NCBI RefSeq assembly: GCF_024139115.2
Contig: NC_085140.1
Location: 160,544,452-160,608,451, forward strand
Direction: 5' to 3'
Length of the DNA: 64,000 nucleotides
Source of the DNA: Armigeres subalbatus
Taxonomy: Eukaryota > Arthropoda > Insecta > Diptera > Culicidae
The translations under genes and the position numbers were made by a program. Shown here one piece after another: positions 55,494-64,000 of this stretch (the stretch's first letter is position 1; each line of letters opens with the position of its first letter). The notes under the pieces were generated by a model. That model did not search any database and was not told the origin of the DNA. It saw nothing but the letters and a program-made list of their open reading frames with translations.

Positions 55494-56397
55494 GGGGAAG
55501 GGCCGTTTGAACGATTACTGTTCGGCTGAATGTCATTTGCCTGAAGACCACTAGGCCGAAAGTTGTTTGGCCGAATATACCATTTGGTCGAACAGACCAT
55601 GAGGCCGAAAGTCATTTGGCCGAAAGGGTCATCTAGCCGAATAAGTTATTTAGCCGAATGAGACATTTGACCGAGAGACGTATCAGTTCTTACTTCGAGC
55701 TTCTCACTTTTTACAGTGAGAAATGAGAAATGAGATGTGAGAAGTGAGACGTCTCATTACTCACTTCTTATTTTTCACTGCTTACTGTAAAAAGTGAAAA
55801 GTGAGAAGTGAGTAGTGAGACGCCTTACTTCTCACTTCACATTACTCACTTTTCACAGTGAGGAGTAAGAAAGGAGGAGTGAGAATGGAGACGTCTCACT
55901 TCTCACTTTTCACTTTTTACGAAAAGTGAATAGTGTGAAGTGGGTAGTGAAGCGTTACACTACTCACTTCGCGTTTCTCAAGTTTTACAATTAGAAGTGG
56001 GAAATAAGTATTGAGAAGTGAGACGTTTCACTTTTCACACCTCATTTCTCTTTCGTTAAATGTCTTGCTCAGTCAAATAACCTATTCAGTCAAATGATTT
56101 GTTTGGCCAAACGTCGTGATCGGCCAAATGTCCTGTTCGGTCAAATATCTTTTTCGACCAAATGTGCTGTTCGGCCAAATGTCCTATTCGACCAAATGTC
56201 CTATTCGGACAAATGTCTTATTTGGCCAAATGTCCTATTCGGCCAAATGGCCTATTTGGCCAAATGCCCTATTCGGCCGAATGTCTAATTCGGCCCAATT
56301 GCCTTTTCAGCCAAATGACTTTCTGCCAGATGGGTTTCGGTCTTATGGTTTGTTCGGCCCAGTGCCATTCGACCAAATGGCCAAAAGACCCTTCCCC
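55494..56397. mobile_element. Compact TTTGGCCGAA foldback-like element
   Basis: A 904-bp element with inverted termini GGGGAAGGGCCGTTTG and (reversed) GGGGAAGGGTCTTTTGG, forward TTTGGCCGAA arm at 55502-55677, GAGACGTCTC palindrome array at 55678-56055, and reversed TTCGGCCAAA arm at 56060-56397. It has the same architecture as 25868-28568 but without nested insertions. No matching TSD is seen (left flank TCGGGAACC, right flank ACTTTAGCC), so it may be old or rearranged. Confidence 0.75.
55678..56055. repeat. GAGACGTCTC palindrome array 3
   Basis: At least five units of about 80 bp containing GTGAGAAGTGAGACGTCTCA and TCACTTCTCACT, alternating with TTTTTACAGTGAGAAATGAG. Each centre is the 10-bp perfect palindrome GAGACGTCTC or a one-base variant. 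Confidence 0.85.
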
Positions 56398-57034
56398 ACT
56401 TTAGCCGAAACTTCTAGTTCTGTAGCTAATTTGGTGCACTTGGTTAAGCCGGCGCATACTTAGTGGCAAAAGTCGTGTTTTTAGCGCGTTTATTTAATAG
56501 TACCTTTATTATGTGATTTAGCATAATGGAGTCTTCTTCTTTGCAGGTATTCAGCCTTATGATCAATCCCCCTAAAGGTGAGATGAAAAATTTATTTTTT
56601 CCACTTTATAACATGGAAGGTATACGTCTTCGTGAGAGTTGTAGCAAAAGTTCTCCTGAAAAACTTTGTCGAAGACACCAAATTCGTAATTTCATTACTT
56701 TTGGAGGTTTATTGATTTCTATGCCAACAAGTTTTGAATATGTTCGGTGTATAAGCATACAAGCATATGGAGACGCATCAACTCCTGGGGATGGGTGATT
56801 GATTTCTACCTTGCATAGTAGGAAATGATTTGTGATGAAACATTCCTTGCATTCGCTTACAACTCTACAGTTCAGGTATTAATTTAAAATTCATTACCTT
56901 CACTTTATTATGCCTATGAGATTGACTGCCACAATTTGCCCGTTGTTAAGTAGCATTTAAATCAAATACGACTAAAAAATCCAATAAAACTTTTATGACT
57001 TTTTTATTTTTCAAGTTTTTAAGTCACAATAGTA
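56398..57034. other. No recognisable feature
   Basis: An open frame of 90 codons at 56526-56798 has no domain I recognise. AAAAACTTTGTCGAAGACACC and similar phrases recall dispersed Aedes repeats, but I cannot delimit one. Confidence 0.4.
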
Positions 57035-58777
57035 GGGGAAACTGGACACACATGATCCCCACTTTTTGTTTCGGATGTTTCTCGATGTAAAATGCATAAA
57101 TTTAAACGATTTAAGATAGATTTGATGAACAATTTAATTAGTTATTCAAAAACATTATTGGAAGAGTTTATTTTTTTTATGAAAGTTATCAAAAAATCGA
57201 TTTTTCTAAAAGATAGAAAATTTGACATTTTCAAAACTTGCGGGAGACTTGATCCCCATATCGGGGGGAAATGATCCCTTTATGAGCTGAACATATTTAG
57301 GTTCTTTCAAGTCTGATAAAAGACCAAATTGGTTTGTTTTCAAATCCTAACAACTATTTATAGTTTAACGTAAAAACAGTATTGCAAAAATTAAAAATAT
57401 TGTTGGTATTAAGTAAGGCAAGTATTTTGGTTCTCCAATAGAGTAACAGTGACAATTTCCAACATAGTTGACATGCTGATGATTATTTATGCAATCAATC
57501 CACGCCACTGAAAAGCAGGGGTCGTATTACGACAACAATGATGTTTCCAAGAGAATCTCTCTGTGTGGCTGATACAGTTATGATACCAAAACTGGTTGAT
57601 CGATACATAAATATTAAATATATCTTTTTTGTTTTTAAATCTAATTATACTGTTTATAATTTTAAAAATTAGCCGCGCTTAAAAACCTTTCCCGCACTTA
57701 AAAACATATCAAAGTGTGCCTATTTCGGAATAAACCAAAAATGTCTTTGATGCATCGCGATCGCCAGCCTACTACCAATACCACGATCGTGATCCTACCA
57801 GGCTGGTGATTCCATAAATCAATGTGGTACTGTCACTCATGCTTGAAGCATTGTATTTACGTGTATATTATTAATACATGAATGCGACTTCTTTTAAAAT
57901 ACTGAATAGCGATAGGATTAACCTATTGTTAAACGTTCTGTAGGAAGACAAACAGGAAGACTTGCGATAAAATACGATGAAAATAGTATTTCTAAATAAA
58001 CTTACCCCATTTATAAAAGAAAGTACTATTGAATAGTAGATCTAACAGTACTGATTTTACACCCGGTGATTTCTTAAGTATTTTCAAAACTTCAGTTAAT
58101 CTTAGATTGAATATTATGCTAATTAATTTACTCGCATTTAATAAAACTAATTAAAGTTAAGCATGTTTAACTAAACTTTGTTCTAGGTAATGAGATAAGC
58201 CCTTTTTTTAACTTCTTTTTTTTTATCTAATTTTTTTTTAACTTCTTTTAACTTCTTTTTTTTTTAACTTCTAATAACGGAAACGAATCATAACAGATCA
58301 ATAAGTTGCATGTAATACAATAATATACAAATGCAATGGAATACAACAAACGCCTTAATGTAGGCAATATCGGGATCAAGTGTGTCCATACTGTGGGGGA
58401 TCAAGTGTGTCCATGTTGAGTATTTATCTTGGTTTATTTATCCACTCAATTTGAAATGAGCAATAATCAATTTAATGAGCTTATTCAATTCTGCATTAAT
58501 AAAACTGCGTCCAGTGAAAATTTGACACGTTTTGGTTGGATATGTTCAAAGTTATTAAACTTTCTACTCTTGCAGAAAAAAAGAATTGAGAACGCTAAAA
58601 TATTAAAACCTTTCTAAAACCCATATACATAAAGGAACTAACATCAAATGTAACTCAGATTCAATTACTTGTTTAACGGATCTTTTTACACAAATCAGTG
58701 GTATAAAAATTTTATTAGGTTTCGAGAAAACAGGGGGGAACATGTGTCCCCGGGGATCACGTGTGTCCAGTTTCCCC
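57035..58777. mobile_element. 1.74-kb TA-flanked element, TIR GGGGAAACTGGACACAC
   Basis: TA|GGGGAAACTGGACACACATG at the left (TA 57033-57034) and the inverse CGTGTGTCCAGTTTCCCC|TA at the right (TA 58778-58779). The 26-bp TIRs, ending GATCCCC, differ at one base. ATGATCCC/GGGATCAAGTGTGTCC boxes recur subterminally (57240-57275 and 58370-58410), as in elements with multiple transposase-binding sites. The AT-rich interior has no ORF over 62 codons and no transposase motif. A nonautonomous Tc1/mariner- or pogo-like element is the simplest reading. Confidence 0.85.
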
Positions 58778-58779
58778 TA

Positions 58780-61700
58780 CGGAGTAGTTTAACGAACGGG
58801 CGTAGTTTAATATTATCTAAAACTATTAATTTCGACTGTAATTAATGCTTTACAGATGACTTTCGTCTTAACAAAATGAAAACACTGTTATTTAATCTTG
58901 TATATATGTGTTCAGTGGGATGGAGATCAGAACAGTTCCACTACAACAATACTACTTTCCACAAAGTGTAATAATCCACATTTTTTCATCATATATCAGT
59001 CTACGAATGGTTTTTGAACATCGAGAACATTTTTTCTCCTATTGCATTTTATGCCATAATAATTAAAACGATTATTCTCGTCGCAGAAATCATTAAACTT
59101 CTACCATCATTCAGCTTATGCAACAAATTCCGACTTCATAATTGACGTTTCATCCTGAACGAAACCCCAGATTACGTCCAACCCGCCAAGTTTCGCTATT
59201 CAAATAGTGTAACTCGAACCGGCATCTGACGATTGTACCCATAAACAAATCGATTCACCCAGCCCGGCCACTAAATCCCGGCTTCCGAATCTCGATCCCT
59301 CAAAGAATCTCATTCGCGTCGAAAACAATCCGGCGCGTAAACCTACCGTCGTCGTCCCCTGCCTCCCCCTGACTCGGACCCCTACATCAATCCGGTCGGA
59401 TTCGTACGACTGCCGGTCGGCTGGCTGCTGGCTTGTAATCCTCCTCGGAAAAGTAAACCTCAGTTAAACGCTCCGGATCGGGAACATTTCGGATGGATCG
59501 ACCGCAAAATAAGATTGGCACAAAACAAACATCTAAATCGGCTTCGCCTGCCAGACGTAGGTATTCTGACTCCGAGACCCCCCAACCCTTCCGAGACAGC
59601 AACGGGAGACAACTCTTTTGCCAGTTCTTACAGCTTTAGCCGTTCCGTTCCGTCTGTCGGTTCAAATTTCTCACATTATTGTCGGAGAGAAGCATTTTAT
59701 CAGCCAAACTAACCTTCCCGTCCCGTTTCCATCAGCAGTGGTGATGAAAGTACTGCGCCACTGCTTATGATACATTGACTGACTGACTGACTGGTTGGGA
59801 GAAAACGGAGAAAACACGTCCTTTTCCTAACATGGGATTCGTATCATTTTTGGCCGGTGGCACAGTTCTATATAGTGGAGGAAGTGAAGTAAAAATTCTG
59901 CCAAATGACACGCTGACAGGTAATACATTATGTTTAATACCACGAATTTATGTCGATCAATTTATCATAGCGGGGAGCTCCCAGGTAATCTGTTCGGACG
60001 GGTTTCATCGGTTGGCAAATGTGAGTAGCGAGGAGGTATGTGTCCGGGACGTATTTGCTCCGGTGAGTTTCTTGCAACCTTTTTCCATTTCCTAACGGAC
60101 GCCAGCAGGTCTCGCTAGGTGACGATGTCACCGTCCGTCGTTGTCGTCGGGATGATGGAGTGCGTGAATGAGTTGTAGTGTGGAAAATCTAATTTCCTTC
60201 TACGTTGAAGCCGGTTAAAGAGTAGTAGTTGTTTCTTGAATGGATGCTGAATCACGGAGTTTATTCTGTCATCTGTTATGGATGTTTTTTCGTTTTTCGA
60301 CTTTTTTGTACTGCTGATCTATGTTGCAAGGCATCTAAGAAATTAGTTTTCTTGATTTGTTCATTTTTCAGGTTTGGTTATTGGTGATAATATGTAGATC
60401 ATATGTTGATCGTCAATAAATTTTCAAAGTCCCTAACAATTCTTTACTTCCTGTTACCCGAGATTCCCTGAAAATACTTATGGGAAAATAAGTAAATATG
60501 TTGTTATATTTTCCTGAACCAGTGATTTTAACTTCGGTGCATTTTTGCTAGTTCACGAATTTGTAAACCCTTTTTGTGTGTTTTTGCATATAAAACACGA
60601 CTTTATCGTATTCATGTAAAAACATATTATTGAACAATAATTATTTAGTGTTTGTCAAAATTAGAAAGAATGAAGCCTCAATAAAACCGCAAAGAATGTA
60701 CTATGCTGGGCTCACAATTTGCTGTTAGCCAAAGATATCATGTAGAGTGTTAAAGCTAAGATTTTTTTGGTGAGCTTGATTCTCAAAATCTCCTGTCGAT
60801 AGTTCCGGATAAAAGACTATATACTGTTCATCATCATCAGGTATACAAGCAAAGCTAACAACAAAATCCGTAAATTCTAGAGTACTCAAAGAATCACAAT
60901 TATTTTAATAATTATGTTTATTCAGCAAACAGCTCCAACCCACTACTGAGAGAATAATTACTAGGTGTTTGCACGAAGAAAGTGGAAACCGTGGAAGCAA
61001 CTCTTGAAATGCACTTCTCCAACCAGGCACAACTTGACGCCTGGTTTCCCTCCTACCTAACTTAGCACCAGAGTAAGACTACGTTCAGCTGGATGGATGC
61101 ACATAATTCAGACGAATTCAATTCAATGACGTTGGGCAAACCGTTGGAATACAAACGCAGCAGGAAAACGTTTCAACATCTTTGACGTCGACGGCTGGAG
61201 GAATGGTATTCGCATTATCAACCATTTACTTATAAATAACCAACTCGTCGTGGCTGATTATTGTTATTTTCAAGAATGAAACATAAACACATTGCAGAAC
61301 GAGATGAGATCCCAATAATTGGAGGTGAAACGTATGTCCAGACCGAAATGATTTTTCCACAAGAACCATAAAAATTGCATTAAATTTTAAAATACCTGTT
61401 CTGTTTCTTTCATTCCAAATACAGTACCGTACTCACATGTTTTCTAAAGTTGTACGATTTGAACCGTGATTTGCCCAAGCCGGTTCAAACGACAGTCACG
61501 TAGACATAAAAACCAAAATTAAGCAAGTGTATGACACTTGGTGGCCATCATTGTCTTCCTCGTCGTCCGACTCACCCCCGGGTATGGTAAATATGTGACG
61601 GAAAGTCATGTAGCAAAAAGCATCATCATCATCGTGTCACACAGGTAACCAATGAAAAGCCCCGCTGCTGCTTGAAGGGAGGGAGGCACATGAGCGATTC

Positions 61701-62498
61701 CAAGCAACAGCATCAAAATTTAAGAAAAATTTTAATTCATGATTTTCTATTGAGTTGAAACTTTGCACAGTTTTTCAATTTCATCTAAATCGTCATTTTT
61801 CGATATCAAATCTTCATATTGAGTCACGACTAACTTTTCAAAAGGGTGTATGTGAAAATGGTTCAAAAATATTTAAAAGCTGCACAGCAAAAACGAAATG
61901 TTCGATTGTTATGATTTTTCAGCAAAGTTAGACAACTAAATGGTGATTCTTAAGAAAATGTGCACAGTAAAAAAATTTTTTTGCCTTTAAAAATATCATT
62001 GTTGTCACAAAACTCAAATATCTCAAAACCCTATCTTTTTTTCGAACGTAATTTTTTAGGAAAACGGTCCATTATATTAGCTATCAACCATAAAAATTTG
62101 GTGATGGTAAACTAATAAACTAAAAAGTTATGACATTTCAAACATTTCACAATTTTCACATATAGTAAACAAAAAAAAATTCCGTGTATTTTTTTTTCAA
62201 GAATCGCAGTTTGATGCTGATTTTATTGTTAAGGGCCTTGCGTGAGTTAAACAAGTTGTTTGTATGATATTCCATATTTATGTATTCATCGATATTATGT
62301 ATATTATATGTATAAATATTATATGTATAAATAAATAAAAATGAATTAATATTATCCTAAGTATTAAATTAAATGTGGCAGTTACACAATGTTGTTATAG
62401 AAACTCTAAGAGTTTTGGGTTTGAATTTTGGTATGGGTTATGATATCATGAAAACAGTTTATTAATACTTATTTTTTATTTATTTTTATTCAAATTTT
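58780..62498. other. Low-repeat stretch without recognisable genes
   Basis: A GC-richer block at 59150-60180 and another at 60960-61640 are non-repetitive and could be regulatory or untranslated. A (GACT)4 run lies at about 59776-59792 and an ATC run near 61620. The AT-rich part at 61730-62200 contains phrases seen beside multicopy elements and may belong to the mobile unit around the pseudogene that follows. No intact ORF. Confidence 0.45.
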
Positions 62499-63990
62499 TT
62501 AAAATATCGACAACACTTTTGAATTATTATCAGCACAGTTTGAGTATAGTTTTGCTTTAATTTTATTTTCCGACAATGGAATGAAACAGTGAAATTTTTG
62601 GGTTCCTTGGATCGTTTTCGCGTTATTAAATTGCTCGCTGAGCTCTGAAGCCTTTATTTCGTACTCTTCAGTAGTAGTAAAACAAAATGATAATTTGGTT
62701 AAATCTTTTCTTTTCTACGATTTGCCCAATCAAAAGTTCTTTCGCAGTTTAAATTGGATGCTCACGTTCTTTGGCTAAACTTGCTCTTGTGGCCATGCGC
62801 TTTATTGTTCCTCCAATAGCATCACAAGGACCTTTGCCATGTGATGTAGCAAAAAATGCCATTCTGCATCAATTCCGTACATTGATTTAAATTGACATAG
62901 GCTCGAAAAATTCTTACGATTTTTGTACTGCGACGCTGCTCCATCAGACATTAAATATATCTTTTTTACTTCTTTATGCTTATCAACGCGTAAAAAGTTA
63001 ATCATTTTTTCAATGAACAAGTTTACGGATACTGAATCGTGTCTTAAATCTTCGGAAATTATAATAAAACTTAAGTGTTCAATTTGCGTACTTCCATTAA
63101 AATAAATAACGAATGGATGAATTGTAGCTTGTTGTACGTTCCAGTGATGGGACACAAATGACTAAAAATTCACCATTTTGTAATGTATTTTTCGTATTTT
63201 TTAAAAAGCTGGATTGTTCTGTTTTAATGAAATCGTGAGGGATTAAACTTTCTAATTTCAAGCAAAAATATGACACAAACTCATCTACAGGTTTTACAAT
63301 AGTTTCTATGTCACACCTATCCGTGGTCACCCATTGCTCAAATGATAACTGATCAATATATTTTTCTTCAAACTCAGCGAATAAAGTATTTTCCAATGAT
63401 GAAGAATCTGGACAATCCGAACAAGATCGTAGATAGCAATTTGATGTTGTATTTTCACACAAAAGACTACCAGTTAACATTTTAATATCCTTTGTTAAAT
63501 TGATTCTTTTCAAACTATGTAAAATAAGATTAATATTCTCATGGGTTGTGCACACACACATTATGTGTTCCTGAATTGGAAAGAAGCTTACATTGCCTTG
63601 GCCGAAGGCTTGCAAATGAGGAAAAACCTATTTTAATATTAGCGTGAATTTCCTTGAAGCGTGTGGACGCTTCTTTCAAAGTCGTCATCATTAATCGCTT
63701 TGCCATTGCTTGACGCTTTCCATCTTTTTTACTGATATATAATCTTTTTGACCAGGCATAGCTCGACTTACTTCATCATCTTCAAAATATTGAACTACTA
63801 TTTCTTTTGTCTCATCTGTTAATGCAGTACTAGACCTAGTATTTTTGGTTGAAAGACAGTTATTCTTCAATTGTTTGCCTCTTTTACTGTATTTCTATTG
63901 GTTTTGAACTCATCAATGGCATCCTGAATAGACCACGAACTTGGCAGCATCGACAAAATCAATAATTTTTCTTTCCTTGTCGTGGCTGCA
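62499..63990 (-). pseudogene. Broken member of a multicopy SDGAASQYKNRKNF gene family
   Basis: The minus strand encodes, in several frames, a protein like a family repeated in many invertebrate genomes. In order: RKEKLLILSMLPSSWSIQDA (63970-63900), EVSRAMPGQKDYISVKK (near 63760), KIGFSSFASLRPRQCK (near 63640-63595), CVCTTHENINLILHSL (from 63560), CSDCPD and FEQWVTTDRCDIE, then HHWNVQQATIHPFVIY, MSDGAASQYKNRKNFSSLCQ, GIDAEWHF, TSHGKGPCDAIGGTIKRMAT and finally AKTIQGTQKFHCFIPLSENK. Frame changes near 63870, 63720 and 63565, a deletion of roughly 15 codons near 63150, a frameshift in a T-run near 62846 and stops near 62745 kill it. The SDG and GGTIKR blocks suggest a transposase-like or transposon-borne protein; function is unknown. 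The N-terminus lies beyond the window edge. Confidence 0.8.
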
Positions 63991-64000
63991 TTCGAGAACC

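Noticed and set aside
1..64000. Integrated viral sequences of the kind found in Aedes genomes
   Set aside because: I looked for polymerase, helicase and nucleoprotein motifs in the open frames and found none. The recognisable reverse-transcriptase segments all belong to non-LTR retrotransposons.

Overview
This is eukaryotic, AT-rich, repeat-saturated DNA with no intact protein-coding gene that I can recognise. It looks like a mosquito of the Aedes group (inference). The main clues are several copies of a tRNA-derived SINE resembling Aedes Feilai (polymerase III B box GGGTTCGATTCC on the minus strand, (TTC)n at the other end), many short TA-flanked inverted-repeat elements, fragments of Jockey-like and R1-like LINEs, and long arrays of the TTTGGCCGAAT motif. 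The window is probably intergenic or part of a very large intron.

Layout. 1-5,400: a TTTGGCCGAA array, an AT-rich dispersed repeat, then low-repeat DNA. 5,400-10,820: SINEs, a duplicated segment, a broken LINE with a 49-bp retroposed insert, and a second copy of the AT-rich repeat. 12,400-15,770: a row of terminal-inverted-repeat (TIR) elements. 16,270-21,670: a putative 5.4-kb hAT-like element with TTTCGTTTCG-rich ends and further elements nested inside it. 21,670-25,850: mostly low-repeat. 25,859-28,577: a 2.7-kb foldback-like composite with a perfect 9-bp target-site duplication (TSD), a 52/53-bp higher-order minisatellite and nested inverted-repeat elements. 29,590-32,915: a LINE remnant, a retroposon with a 24-bp TSD, and a 1.2-kb near-palindrome. 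36,240: a hairpin MITE. 38,100-40,070: an R1-like LINE cut in two by an hAT-type MITE. 40,070-43,360: tandem and palindromic arrays. 44,990-49,325: a 4.3-kb element with GCCGCC-rich ends. 52,230-56,400: TIR elements, a hairpin, another LINE remnant and a second, compact foldback-like element. 57,035-58,777: a 1.74-kb TA-flanked element. 62,499-64,000: a broken member of a multicopy invertebrate gene family carrying an SDGAASQYKNRKNF motif, probably transposon-derived.

Three observations stand out. First, several inverted-repeat elements have different arms, but each pair of arms is built by amplifying one short motif (TTTGGCCGAAT, CGCGGAATG, GCCGCC, CCCGGGAT, TTTCGTTTCG or CGGGTTCGGG), and some have 8-9-bp TSDs. 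Second, four inserts of only 49-65 bp, each flanked by its own 10-12-bp TSD, are related in sequence; the two most complete can fold into a two-stem hairpin in which both stems differ by pair-preserving changes. They look like a very short retroposed RNA tail. Third, a 1,197-bp near-perfect inverted repeat would make a long hairpin RNA if transcribed. Coordinates of degenerate repeats are approximate, and all family names rest on pattern recognition without a database search.
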